Below, in pieces: positions 13,301 to 25,654 of a stretch of DNA of 64,000 nucleotides. Under the pieces are notes generated by a model that did not search any database, was not told the DNA's origin, and was given only the letters and a program-made list of their open reading frames with translations. Position 1 is the first letter of the stretch, and the number at the start of each line of letters is the position of its first letter. Source of the stretch: Zygnema cylindricum (Eukaryota > Streptophyta > Zygnematophyceae > Zygnematales > Zygnemataceae); assembly GCA_037447655.1 (NCBI GenBank), contig JBBHKE010001552.1, positions 1 through 64,000 of the forward strand, read 5' to 3'. The translations under genes were made by a program, and so were the position numbers.

Positions 13301-15862
13301 CTTTTAGAACTATAAACTATTATTTTAAATTTGTCAACGTTTATGTGCCACGCTGCCCATAGCAAATTTCAGTTAAACAGCGTACTGAACAGATTCTTAC
13401 ACGTGGCATACCACCCTATATAAAGTCAATAATATAATACAGTATATTATAAAGTACTATTGTATACATACTATACTTTTTTAAGTTATCGCCGATATGG
13501 AATTTGCTGGTCTCGGACCGATATATCGGGACCTCTGACTGATAACTATCTGTATCGGTGTTATCGCGATAAATTTTTTACCGATACACAACACTACTAA
13601 ATACGTAGTCAGTCGTTCTCAACACCGTTTTGTTCCTCAACCACTGACACCTGTAAGCTTACTCTCGATGCTCTTCCTTCTCTCAGACATGGTTTGCTGG
13701 TTTTGGAAACAGCCTGGAAGGTTCCATGACGACCAATTTTTATGGCATCGTCACGAAGCTATGCGACGATTCATTTTTGAGTCACCTGCCGCAGAAATTG
13801 CTCGACAAATGGCGCGGTAAGCATCATTTGTCTCAGAACATTAGTTAAATGTACCCTCTCCTCTCCCTCCTCCCTCCCTCTCCCTTCCGGCCCCTCCTCC
13901 ATTCCCTCCCCCTCCTCCCTCCTCCCCCTCCCCTTCCCTCTTCCCTCCCCCTCCCCCTTCATCTCCCTCTCTCTCCTGTCCCGCTTCCCCCCTCTCCCTC
14001 TCCCCGTCTCTCTCTCTCCAGAGCAAAAGAAATGCGCCTTTTTTACGACCAGTTGTTGGTTAAGGAGCCCGGGACTCGGACGGCCACCCCATGGCACAAC
14101 GACCAGTCCTATTGGCATTTGAAGGGGAATCAGATAGTTTCTTTGTGGCTTGCCCTAGATCCAGTTCCGAAACAATCTTGCGTTAAGTATGTGAAGGGAT
14201 CTCATGATTGGAAGCTGATCCACAAGTGAGTCAACAAACCTCTTCATCGAGATTTAAAACAATTGTGATGAACTAAATTATTGTAGTGTGTGTGTTTTCT
14301 TCTCTTTTTTAAAACTGTTTCTTTGGTCTCATCTCTTGGTTTTCTTTTTTTCTCGGTTGTCTTTTTCTTTGTTGTCTGTTGCTTTTTAAGGTTTCTTGTT
14401 CTCATTTTTTCTTTGGTTTGGTTTTTATAAATGTTCGTGCCAGAGTTGGTTCATTTATGCGGTGATGGAAGTCCTGCTTTGGTTCTTTTTCTTTGTTTTT
14501 GTTTTTATTTTTTCTTTTTTTTGGAGATTAAGTGTTAACCTTGTGCAGGATTACTTCATTTTCCGGAGATGATGTTCGATATTCGGATCCATCAAAAGAG
14601 TCACTCCCAGACATGCCCGATATTGATAAGCTTGACAAGGTATGTGCTTTTGATTTCATTTTTCTATTCTTTTGAGTGTTACTGTCAAACCATATTTTCC
14701 AACTTAAGACAACTTCTGTTTTATGACTCAACTGCAAACTCTGGTTCAATGGAACTCAACTTAATATGTTTTTTTCTCCTTTTCCCTTCCTTCCCCCCCC
14801 CCCCCCCCCTTCTTTTGAAGTGCAAACAGGTTTCTTCCTGCGCACTATTTTAAACTGTAACGTGCTTCGTGGCTTATCTAAATCAGTACTAGTCAACAGA
14901 AAAGGGCTAAAATGGATGTGTACTTTCCTAAAAAATATTATTTTTCGGCTGGATTTCTTGCCTGGGATATTAGAACCTGGAAACTGTGCAATTGAGATCA
15001 ATACCATTACTTATAAATGTCTGTCATTGATCAATTTAACAAAGCCTAGGCACATGTCTTTTAATAAGTATAGTTACATAATATACATTCTTTGGCAATG
15101 TTGCTTTAGGTTGAACTTCTCGCGTGGGACATGGAACCTGGAGATTGCCTGATCCACCATGGATTTGCTATCCATGGGGCATCTGGAATAAGTACTTCAG
15201 GAGCGCGTCGTCGAGGTTATGCGACTCGCTGGATTGGAGAAGATGTGATTTTTGACCCTCGACCAGGTAAAGCAAATTTTGATTTATTTCCATAACTGTT
15301 TTTTTTTTTTTTTCTGCGCGAAAGGCGTTAAGCCATACTAGACTTGTGAGATGTTGTCTTCTGTATTGTGTCTTATGAAGGTCATGGTATCTTGTGGTGG
15401 AGAACATAGTAGTCGGGTTTGTGCCACAGTTTTTATCGTTGCTGAGAATTTTCTATTAGTTTGATTGCTCTAAATATAAACACGGTTTCCTAGTTTCACT
15501 AGTCAAATGAAGTTAATCCTTTTGCCGATCTTACGATAATCCTCTCATCATCTGTCAAAAATGTTATTTCTTCAAAAGTCAGATTTCCTTAGATTCCGGA
15601 GATTTGAGATTTTTAGCCTGGTAATTATTTCGTGTTGAGCCCACGGTTATTGTTGGTTTTTATTGTCAGTTTGGGTACATTTTTGAAAAAACTCGGGTAC
15701 AATGTTGGAAAATGCCTTTATTTTTATCATTGACTATTTTGAATTTTTCCATGGGTTTCAGGTACTATGCATTATTCCTGGTTAAAAGTGGGCCTCGATC
15801 CCAAGTTGAAGCCCGGACAGCCTTTAGAGTCAGAAATGTTTCCTCTGGCGATGGCTGCGTAA
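10372..15862 (+). CDS. Phytanoyl-CoA dioxygenase (PhyH) family Fe(II)/2-oxoglutarate oxygenase
   Basis: Predicted non-haem iron oxygenase of the PhyH family; substrate unknown. Eight exons: 10372-10496, 11336-11457, 12736-12770, 13713-13816, 14022-14225, 14549-14639, 15110-15266 and 15762-15862. They join in phase into 312 residues ending in TAA. The iron ligands are visible as WHND (H154, D156) and H249 in IHGA. R260, 11 residues after H249, fits the 2-oxoglutarate arginine spacing of human PHYH. GRFHDDQFLWHRHEA and FESPAAEIA are typical family segments. The N-terminus is basic and serine-rich without early acidic residues, suggesting a mitochondrial presequence. No peroxisomal PTS1 or PTS2 is seen. 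The exon 4 acceptor (AAACAG at 13707-13712) was chosen because it alone keeps the conserved frame. Introns carry a MITE, a pyrimidine microsatellite and a decayed exon copy. Confidence 0.92.
12823..13604. mobile_element. hAT-like MITE in dioxygenase intron 3, with 8-bp target duplication
   Basis: The element proper is 12831-13596 (766 bp). Inverted ends are TAGTGTTGTATATCGGTAA (left) and TTACCGATACACAACACTA (right). It is flanked on both sides by the perfect 8-bp direct repeat CTAAATAC (12823-12830 and 13597-13604). An 8-bp duplication and TAGTG ends point to the hAT superfamily. The interior is rich in ATATCGG/CCGATAT words and has no transposase. It is the same family as 5873-6338. Confidence 0.88.
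13850..14021 (+). repeat. Expanded polypyrimidine tract at the exon 5 acceptor
   Basis: About 165 bases of CTCC/CCCTCT repeats run directly into the acceptor CCAG at 14018-14021 of the dioxygenase gene. The frames read through this repeat (P/S/L-rich on plus, E/G/R-rich on minus) are artefacts. Confidence 0.85.
14947..15003 (+). pseudogene. Decayed partial copy of dioxygenase exon 7 inside intron 6
   Basis: About 55 bases resemble the first 50 bases of exon 7 (15110 onward). The conceptual peptide LDFLPGILEPGNCAIEI aligns with VELLAWDMEPGDCLIHH of the real exon. The copy lacks a credible acceptor and the third iron-ligand histidine, so it is probably a non-functional tandem duplicate about 160 bp upstream of the true exon. 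Confidence 0.55.
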
Positions 15863-18800
15863 AATATTGAATTTTTGGTAATCTTTTTAAAACATGTTTT
15901 CTGAAATTCATAACCCTTTGAAGTTTCGTAATTTTTTTGGAGTCTCGTAATCTATTGACTTCGGAACCGGTGAAGGTTATGGGACCAGAATCGATGTGAC
16001 AATCTCCGGGTTAAAGAAATCAAATTAGGTGGGATGGCTTCATTGGACCAACATCGGGAAGACAATTGTTTTTTTCTCTCAGTTTCCCGTACAATATTAC
16101 AATGTCCTATAGATATATTGTTGTATCCTGAAAACTTCTTAAACAAGTTATATTTGTTAGGCTACATAGAATTTACTGGACTAATCGATTATCTTAATTT
16201 CCACTTATCATTATTAGTGATGATTACATAAAACTTAACGATGACAATGGTGATTATGCGCAGAAAAAGAGAAGGAAAAGAAAAAGATGGAGGTAAAAGG
16301 AGAGGAAAAAGAAACAGTAGTGTACAGGCTTAACCTAGTGAAAGAACTTTTACTTGTTAGTATTTGACAGTTGGAAAAGCGAGAGGGTTCCTAAAGAGAA
16401 TTATTGTTTTAATTTCTCTGTTCTAGAAAAGGAAGAAAGGAAGGAAAGAAGGAAGGAAGGAAAGGAGTGAAGGAAAGAAGGAAGGAAGGAAAGAAAGAAG
16501 GAAAGAAGGATAGAAGGAAGGAAAGAAGGAAGGAGGGAAGGGAAGAAGGGAAGGAGTAAGGAAGGAAAGAAGGGAAGCAGGAATGAAGGAAGGAAAAAAG
16601 GAAGGTTGTAGTTATTGACCTATTTGAAGAAACATAAATCCTATCTTTGCTATTATTATTAGAATTCTGGCTGTTAAAGTTTGTCAAAAATATAAAGATT
16701 TAGGGAATTAAAGTTTTATGTTTGACTCAAGAAACTAAGAAAAAGTTAAAATTATATTTAACCGAGGTTTTAAATTATCCACGGTAAATTGCTAAGCGGT
16801 TGTTTTAGGTCAAATTTCTGCTGCCCTTTCTTTTTAAAGAAATTTGTGAGTAAAATTTAATCTGATTCGTCATTTCTTCCATTTTTAACGTCGTTTTGCA
16901 AAAGATAAGGTGGAGAGAAGGGGAGAGGGGGAGAGAAAAGGAAAAGTGAAGACGAGGGGGAAAAGTGAAGGGGGAGAGGGGACCAGATGGGAGAGCTGAA
17001 GAGGGAGTGGGGGGGGAGGGGAATGGTGAAAAGAGAGAATGGGGAGAGGAGACGAGAGGTTGAGAGGAAGAGAGCGAGGGAGGGGAAGAGGGAGAGGGAG
17101 TACACTACACTATTTAAAAACTGTCCAAATTAGAGTTATTAACGTTAATTAAACGGTACCTATATTAACGTAAAAAAAAAATAGAGTTATTGATTCTATT
17201 TTAGGTTTGAGGGTCAAAATCCAGGGTCGCCGAATTAGTGTTATCAACATTAATAACGATTCACAGTGTAGAGTTCGCAAGCCTGATTGCGATGGATTTT
17301 AAAACATCAGTCTTGCAGTGTTGGACTTTAAACTGGCCGAGTATTAGACACAAGCGTTTCAAAGGAGTGCCATGTGTCGCGCTAGGGTCTCTTTTTTTGG
17401 TCACTTACAGTTAACATGCATAATTACTGTGTCTTAATCTTGCCCGTTTGGATATGGCATTTGAAAAAGTCTGTCCAACGTCCACGTCGACAAATCTGGC
17501 ACCTGACACACGTGTTCTTTCTGTGACATGGCATTGAAGCATCCAGACCCCTTGCAAAAAAAATCCGACGAGATACAAGTGGATAAAAAGAAACACTTGT
17601 TTACTTTTTCTCGTCGTTTGAAATCGTCGAAAACTTTTGACACCTGCAAATTTGTTTTTCTATTTGCGGAGCGGTGTTACTTTATTTTAAAACACCACCC
17701 ATTTGTTTTAAGATAAATGTTGAAGATGACGTGGCTGTGGGCCGAAAAACACAAGACGACAACTTGTGGTACATTTTAAGTTCGAAGTTGACCCAATTTG
17801 TACTCAACATATTTGTAATTTATTCGTACAGTTGTCACCTTAGCAGTTTGACGCTAAGTTTTCGAGAGAAACAACGGAAAAAAAAACCCTTACTTTGCCA
17901 CAAGGGGCCGTACTCTAAGGTGGTGTGCCCATGTAAACCGAAACTTTGGAAACAAACTTTGTATTTTAGCAAAGATTCTCTGTAGTAATTTTCAAAGTGT
18001 TCCTATCTCTAAGAACGAAATCGTAACTTTGAGATATGGCGGATGTAGACGTGGGTACAACTTGTGACGATTAACGACGATTACGAAACTTCCGAAAATT
18101 GGTGGTCTACAAAAACAACGACGATTGTAGACGTCGAGTTTTTCGTGAAATCTTTAGATGTTTGGGGTTTTGTGACATTGAGAAGTCATGGTACCTCGTG
18201 ACGTCCTTAGTACGGAAACTTTCGCCATGGCTTCCCGATTTTTTTTTTTTATCTTTCATCGCTCGATATGCCATCAAACTAGGACCAAAGGTAATAAAAA
18301 AAAGGGAAAAAAAGGCTCTTTCATTTCAAACCATTGTTGTTGTATTTCAGTCAGAGAAGAGAGAGAGAGGAGGGTTAGAGTGAGTAAGAAGGGGAGAAAC
18401 GGGACGACTTAAACTTTTGCAAAGGACTCATGAATGAAAGTGGAGGTCCGAGACCCCTGCAAATTTTTTTCCGTACATGCTCTTCATTTTTCTACGTACA
18501 TGCGCGTGAGAGCCGAAAAAAAAAATAGCGTGTACTCCATAGTTCAAAAGTAGGCGTTTTATGGTAGGCCTTCGGTAGGCGCAAGTTGTGTTATGGGCTT
18601 TTCATGTGATCTTCTTAGATCGCTACTTCGATCGCTACTTTGATCAGCGACCGTCCGATGACGTTTAATTCTCTATCGAACGATGTGCAACTCAACCCTG
18701 TTACTTTTTTTTTTCATTTTGCGACCAATACAATATGGTAAGGTCATATTGTATCTTTTGCGTACAATAGGCATATTGTATGGGCCTACTTTCACCTATT

Positions 18801-19383
18801 TTTGAACTATGGTTTGGCGCCTCTGTTTTTTGTTTTTTTGCGAAATGAATGGTACGGGAGCATTCATTTCGTCATCTCATTCACCATCCGTTTCTAGTGT
18901 GAATGCAGCATTTGAATCGACGCCAATTTGATCCGAATCGGAGAAACGTTACTGTCGATTTGAAAAAAAAAACAAAAATCGGCAATATACGTACGGCATG
19001 TAATGACGTCCATGGTGAGCTGTCCTGTACCTCTGTACGAATTTTAGAACGCTGACGATTCTGTACGATGGAAGAAGCTTCTTTGAAACTAATTTGGTGC
19101 ATTCTTTTTTGGCACTTTCTGACCTAAATTCGTACGGCGTCGATTGCTGACACCGAATAGAAGCTGCGGCGAAGTTTCTCAGATATTTTGTAAAATCTTC
19201 GTACACATTTTCTGTATCAACTCACGTGTGGCCTAAAAAAGTATAAATTCTGGGAAAACTTTGGCAACTGTTTGAAACCTTATTTACCTTCAACGAAACA
19301 AACTGTTTTGAAAACAAAAAAATCAAAACTTTTCTAGCAGGTGATTTTAGCGGTCAGGATTCTGAGAAAAGAAGAAATCCTGA
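15863..19383. other. Intergenic region with simple repeats and TIR-element remnants
   Basis: No gene recognised. It contains GGAA/GGAAGG repeats (16431-16605) and GGGAGA-type repeats (16910-17100). A remnant at 17110-17277 ends CGATTCACAGTGTA, matching the TACACCG-type TIR family. Sequence at about 17929-18500 is related in inverted orientation to the interior of the PIF-like elements at 36519 and 39844. A block at 18588-18680 is shared with 7541-7700. Short frames here have no known domain. Confidence 0.5.
16431..16605. repeat. (GGAA)n-type microsatellite
   Basis: Imperfect GGAAGGAAAGAAGG repeat over about 175 bases. The serine/phenylalanine-rich frame on the minus strand is an artefact. 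Confidence 0.85.
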
Positions 19384-20794
19384 ATGGAACTATTTCAGCT
19401 GACCGAATGGAGTCCATTTTTGGCCAATCTGAAATGGCCAGTTGTCGTGGCACTGGCTGCCCAATTTCTATTTATCGCGGTAATTTACTAATTTTATTTC
19501 TATGTTTCGCCCATTAGAAAGGAAAAAGGATTCGCTGTCATTTTTTATGTCTGATTATCTTCAGTAAATTGTGTGTTTTTTCTTGAAATTGCAAAAAAAA
19601 CGATTTTTTTCTTTTTTTATGTCTTTGTTGTTATATATGTGCTGCTTTTATAGTTCCCAATTTTTCTTTGTAAAGCATATGTCTATTTTTTATTGCTTTG
19701 ATGCTCAGATTTTTATGTTGGAAGTGTTTAGATGTTTTTTTTTAATTTCAACTCCAAATCTATCATCTTGTTTTTTTCCGCAAGGATATTGCATTAGTGT
19801 TTGATGTCGAAATAAACATTTTCTTTTTTAGACCAGTGCCAAATTTGTTATAATTGATCTTCAATTCTCTATTTTATTTGATGTTCGTTGTCCTTTGTCA
19901 AGTGACTAATGTTTATTGATCAATGACCAATTTTGAATTCCTATTGTGCAATGTCTAATGTCCAGATTTTGATGTTTACCTGCCCATATTCGATGTTCAA
20001 TGTTCAATGTTTTGTTTCAATACTCCCAATATCCAATGTACAATTCCTAATTTGATGTCACTCAATGCACATTTTTGTTCGATTTTTGTTTATCGTCACG
20101 TGCTTTCCTATGAAATTCTAGGGGCATTCAACATTCAACACTTCCGCAAGCATTAACGTCGGCTCAATTTATGTTGCTAATGGCTTTTTCTTTCTTTTTT
20201 GTTCTTTTTTTTGTTCAATCCGGATAATCCCTGCAGGTGACTTTGCAGGTGGGCATGGCGCGGTACAAACATCGAATCTGGCCACCAAAAACCACGGGAC
20301 ATCCGGATTTCGAGAGAGTTTTTAGAGTCCAGATGAACTTCGTGGAACAATTTGTAAGTTCTCTATCCCCCGATAAAAAAGAAAGGAGAGCATAAACGAA
20401 AGACAATTGAGATAACATTAAAGAACCTTTGAAAAAATACTCAAAAAATCTACAATAATGATCGGTACAAAGTCCATTAAATTTGTGGTGGGACTTTTTG
20501 GCATCATTTTTAACTTAACAACTCTTCTCCTCTCTCTCCCCTCTCTCCTCTCTTCTTCCTCTCCCTCTCCCTCTCCAGCCTTTCTTTGCTCTCGCTCTCC
20601 TCCTCTGTACCTTTGTGGTTAGTGGACAGGTGGCAGGACTTTTGGGCGCCATTTGGGTTCTTTTTCGAGCCCTTTATTCGATTCGATATTCTAGTCGACC
20701 AATTGGAAAAGATATTTATTTGTATACCGGACCCCAATATTTAGCGATGTTTTTAATGTACCTTTTTCCCGTGATTCGAGTTTTTTTGGGATGA
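19384..20794 (+). CDS. MAPEG-family microsomal glutathione S-transferase
   Basis: Small integral membrane protein of the MAPEG superfamily (microsomal GST / LTC4-synthase type), expected to conjugate or reduce lipophilic electrophiles and hydroperoxides with glutathione in ER or organelle membranes. Three exons, 19384-19479, 20237-20353 and 20579-20794, all phase 0, give 142 residues ending in TGA; family members are usually about 140-155. The family signature is in exon 2: MARYKHRIWPP, TTGHPDFERVFRVQMN and VEQF. About four hydrophobic segments are visible (around residues 13-35, 72-95, 97-112 and 120-140). The exon 3 acceptor is preceded by a (CTCTCC)n tract. The gene converges on the OSCA gene. 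The substrate cannot be deduced. Confidence 0.93.
19880..20060. repeat. Degenerate ATGTTCAAT minisatellite remnant in intron 1
   Basis: Irregular repeats of TTCGATGTTCAATGTTCAATG, ATGTCTAATGTCC and CAATATCCAATGT. They are the reverse complement of the large minisatellite in P450 intron 1 (3600-4180), here short and decayed. Confidence 0.6.
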
Positions 20795-22160
20795 TTATTG
20801 TCGCTGATTTCGGTAAGTTCACTTTCGGTTTCCTTCGGGTTTCCTTCGGGTTTCCTTTTTTTTGGTTTTTGGGTGTTGTTTGTTTGTTTGTGATTTCTTT
20901 CGTTTTGATTTTTATCCTTTTATCGCTCATTTCTTTTGTTTTAACTTTTGGTTTGTTTTTGGCTTTGGCATTTTCTTCATTTTTTTTGGTGTTTGAAGGA
21001 TTTTTGTCTGAGGCTAGATATGAATTTTGAGGCATTTGGAGAGAGTCAATTTTTTTTTCCATTTGGCCCCCTTTTTTTTGTTTTTATTATTTATTTAGTT
21101 GTGTTTATGTTTTGTTTACATTAAATGACAAAAATGCCCTTTTTTTTTCCTTCAACTTTTTTGTGATTTACTTTTCTTATGTTGCAGTGGTAGAAACGGT
21201 AAATTTCTAAGAATTGTTTTTTTACCAGCCCTAAAAGACACAAAAATATTTCAAAATCCTGTCGTTTGTGCCCAGATGAGGAATATAGTTTGAACATTTT
21301 CAAACATACAATTTTGTTATGTGAACTGATAGATAGTGTTGAACTTAAGAGCAAAATATTTTTAACTAGAAAGAGCTTGATTGAGACTTATAAGAGGAAC
21401 ATTCTCCCTATAAAAGGTGTCTAGACTTATAGAAGAAAGTGTACAAACTGTTCTAATACTTTATCGAATAGTTTAAACTAAAATAATAATCAATTTAGTT
21501 GTACGATACAGTAATTTGATTGGTGCCGTACTTCAGTAGATAGAGTTTTAGAGAGGGAATAGGACTTAGATAAATTTTGGGTAGGCAGCTGCCTCTCCCA
21601 GAGAGCACCCTGTATAAATGGCAAACTTTGGCCAGCCATAACTATCAATTTACTTGACCATTTTCAGTGATTCTTTTTGCTGCGGACTCAGGGGAGTCCA
21701 GGCTACACAGGGGTGTAGTCGGTCAGAGTTTTTGTCTGCCAGGGTGGCTGTATTTCTAAGGGAAAGTCAAAGTGGGTGAATGTGTCCAAATCTCATATTC
21801 TAACTTTGCATTCTGTGGTGGAACTGAGCACACAGAAAGTGCACACAGAAAGTGTTATTTCACAGGGGTGAATCTATATTGGGGTTCTGACTGTCAAGGG
21901 GTCAGTCACTTGGGTTTATATTAACTTGGAGTCGGCACTATCTAGATAAGCTTTTTTTGGATCTGCATACCCTGAGGGCCAATGGAGGTCTCAGAGTTTC
22001 ACAGCAAATAAGAAATCTTCCAGCAACATAATTGTTATGGTTACAGACTAAGATAGAACTGAAAAAAAGTGAATGCCTTTGGAAATTTTATGACACATAC
22101 CAAAAAAGAACAAAAGTGAACGAATCATAATTCATTCATGATCAACAGTAAGCTTAAAAT
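20795..22160. other. Convergent intergenic region (MAPEG / OSCA); no OSCA C-terminal exons found
   Basis: About 1.4 kb between the stop of the MAPEG gene and the last recognised OSCA material. The minus strand was read for OSCA TM6-TM10 motifs (for example MKATFF or DGW segments) and none was recognised. A T-rich GGGTTTCCTT-like run lies at 20820-20900. A 50-codon open stretch on the minus strand near 21500-21660 has no recognisable similarity. Confidence 0.5.
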
Positions 22161-22414
22161 GATAGAAAAATAGTAACGATTTTGGATTTTCGGGATCGTA
22201 ACAACAAGCAAGAAATGGAAATTTTCGGAAAGGATCAATTTTTTTTTTAGAAAAATCTTATGATGTAGGACGCTTAACAATTCTCTCAAGTTGTTAAAAT
22301 GAAGAAAAAAAAATAACAACTAACGATTTTGGATTTTTGGGACCATAACAAAAAGTGAGAAATGGATTTTTTTCTGAAATTTCCGGAAATGGTTTGAAAA
22401 AAAAAAAACTTACG
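22160..22414. repeat. Tandem duplication containing a decayed OSCA exon 9 end
   Basis: Two head-to-tail units of about 150 bp share the words AACGATTTTGGATTTT, AGAAATGGA and GATGTRGGACG (about 22165-22305 and 22318-22455). The right unit includes the real end and donor of OSCA exon 9. In the left unit the equivalent exon end is mutated and its donor GTAAGT has become ATAAGA. Confidence 0.65.
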
Positions 22415-25400
22415 ATGTGGGACGTTCGATAAACCCTTTAAGTTGTTCAAAAATTGTTCCCGTGATAACCGTTCCGAGAAAAACATTACAGAGAAGGACT
22501 AAATACACCTTCTCCGCAGCTTTTCTTTCGATAACCGATTTAGAAATCCATCCCTCAATTTTAGAGAGAATATTACAAACATATGGTAATAGAGCGAGAA
22601 CAATAGCAAGTGCAAATCCCGGAAGAAAACCTTGCAAAAAAGATCTGATAAACAACCTGCAATAAGGTAGAAGAAGCGTGAACGTTGTAAGAGTTTTAGA
22701 GTTTCATGAGTTTGTACGAGTATTTGTATGAGTTTTTGAGTTTTGGAAGTTTTGGAGTTTTAAAGTTTTGGTTTTAGGTTTAGAGTTTTTTCATACTGAA
22801 GTTTGAGGTCTTTTTTATAGAATGAGAGGGTGAAAACCGTTGGACAGTCCATTCCATTGAAAACACACCGAAATACTTCTGAAATACTTTACAGATAAAA
22901 AGTATGTAAACTATTTTGTTCTGTCTCGTCTCCTGGCAATCTCTTTCAACGCAATAGTCCTAGCCTACAGTAGATCATTACTGCTACAAAAAATTCTTGA
23001 TTTTTTTTCATTTTTTTCTCTCTCTCGTTCGTACAACCTTCCTTTCTTGATTTCTTTCTTGGTTTCTTTCTTCTTGCTTACTTCTTTTCTTTCTTTCTTT
23101 CTTTCTTTACTTCTTTCTCAATTTGTTGTTCTCGATTTCTTTTTCTTTCTTTTTGGTTTTTTTTTCTTCCTAAAGAAAACATAATGAACTTTATTCTAAA
23201 CTTTGTGGTCCAAAACTACACATCTCGTCACTATTAGAGTTAGCAAACCACTAGCTTTTAAAGGATTTTAATACTAACAACACTAAATTATGATCGAATG
23301 TCGTGACTTGCTTTTTGCCACTTCTTTATCTAGCGTTGCTAAAACTATTTTATGTTTTTAGGTCAAAAAAGGACTTGCGACCATATTACAGTTATCAACT
23401 CTAATAGCAAAAAAAATGTGCCCTAGTATTGGATGAACAGATTTAAAAAAACAAAAAGACTGATAATTCAATTAATTAATCCGCCAAACCAAAACAACTA
23501 AAACTGCAACAAAAAAAACGATAAAAAAAAACACTCATAGCACTCACACGCTTATCACCGGCTTCAACCACGGCAATTTCTTCTCCAAACTGTCGAGATT
23601 CGCCAAAGACTGGACAAACGCAACAGGAAACAGAAACAATATAATGATTCCCACCATAAAACCAGCAATAAGTAATCTCCTCCCACTCAACGCCACATAC
23701 GGAATCGATAAATTGTCCCAATAAACGTCTCTCGGTTCTGGAGCCCAATCAGTAATCCAATGAGAAGAGTCGCGACATTGTTGAGTTTGGGCGGCAACTG
23801 CGGCTCCCCATCTTTTCCGGAAAGAGACGAATGAGGCCGGCATGATAGCATCCACATCCGTTAGAATCCGTTTCCGTTCCGTTTCGATCTGCAAGAGCGA
23901 GGATAGAGGGAGAGGGAGAGGGAGAGGGAGAGGGAGAGGGAGGATGTGAGCAAGAGAAGAGCGAGAAGTCTTGTGAACAGAGACGAAATTCCAGCGATAC
24001 TGAGTATTCCTTTACTAAGGGACGGCATTTAAGAGGTTAATTTTGCAAAAAGCGTGAAAACAAAGTAGCCTCGGAAACACGATCAAGAAATTGAAGATAA
24101 TAACAAAACAACAAACAAAACAGAAAAAAACACAGTGATAGGAAAAATAAAAAACGTTAAAAAAAGAAAATCTTAATTAAAAAAACATGCAGAAAGCGAT
24201 TATCTCAATACACACAGGACTAGAATTTGACTAAAGAAAAGTTAAGAAGTGACTGACAAAATAGAATGCTGGACTTAACATAAAGGGTGAGATTGAGAGA
24301 TAAAAAAATGAGAAGAGAAGAGGGAGAAAAGGAAGCTATCTTACCTCTTTATTCAACTGAGTAAGTTTCTCGTCAAGAAAGTCAATCGTGTCAACTTTTT
24401 GACCGCAAAAACCAAAGCAACCAGTCTGTCACCCACACAAATTCACCTCTAATTTCTTAATATTATTAATCTTTGTAGTTCGATTATTATCATATTTATG
24501 ATTACTATTGGTAATATTAACATTCTTAATATGGAAACAATACAGAAACAGAACTGGAAGCAGAGACAGCAATGCGGAAATGGAAACGAAACGGAAACAG
24601 AAACAGAAACAGCAAAAGGTCGGCAACAGCTTCTCCACAACACAATCAATTTATAAGTGCAAGTATTAAAGTTTACTATCATAAGTATATGAAAATTTGA
24701 ATTTATAAACACTATTTCTGCCTACATTCCACGATATCATCTCGAGCACTTTTGTACACCACTACCTTCTGTCTGACTGAGTCCTATGAACAAATTACAA
24801 AAAAATAAAAAAAAGGGAACCCAGAATGCATAACAAATAAAAACAAATATGGTAGAAATGGGTCTTGAAAGCAGCTTACTTTATGCGTGGGCCTGCTCAG
24901 CTCCTTTTTTTTTTCTAAAGAAATGTGAATTGCAGTTAAGCGATTAATCACTTTCTTCTTTTTTTTCTCCAACTTCGCCAGCTTGTTAGCATTGTAAACA
25001 ACCTAAGCACCAAAGAAATCACACATAAATTGGTTTATAAAAAATCACTTAATATAACTGTGGTAGTCAATTATGAATTGTTGGAGAAAGGGTTCATTCA
25101 ATATTGTAAGAATCCCCTCCTAAATTGCTTTGAAAAGAGGAATAGCTAATACTTGTGGAAAAGCAACTTATTTAATTTAGACAAGTAAGAGAAGTGAAAG
25201 CAAAATAGTATATACCCCATACAACACTAACCCTAAATTTAGCCTAGCTGAACATAAAACAATTTTAGTAAAATACCAGAGAAAAAAAAACTAAGAGAAT
25301 TTAAACAAAAATACTGAAAAGAAAAGTGGGGACTTTAATACATAAGTCTTCTCAACTCTGCGCTGGGAAAGGGAGAGAGGAGAGCGAGAGAGGAAGAGGG

Positions 25401-25578
25401 AGAGGGAGTGCGGGAGAGAGAACAAGAAAGAGAGAGAGGAGACGGAGAGGAAGTCAAAGGGGAAGAGAGAGGACAAAAGCAACATCACCTGATAGCGCAA
25501 CACATTCATAAAAAAAAGGGCAATGCAAAATGTAAAGAGCTGTCAAAGTGGAGCATTTTGTTTGAGAGAGAGACAGAC

Positions 25579-25654
<76 letters not shown>

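Noticed and set aside
13686-13712. Dioxygenase exon 4 starting at the acceptor 13686 (CTCAG)
   Set aside because: It would put the conserved GRFHDDQFLWHRHEA segment out of frame. The acceptor ending at 13712 keeps phase and family similarity.
20691-21062. 123-codon lysine-rich minus-strand frame as an OSCA C-terminus
   Set aside because: It is antisense to the MAPEG exon and a T-rich repeat, and has no membrane segments or OSCA motifs.
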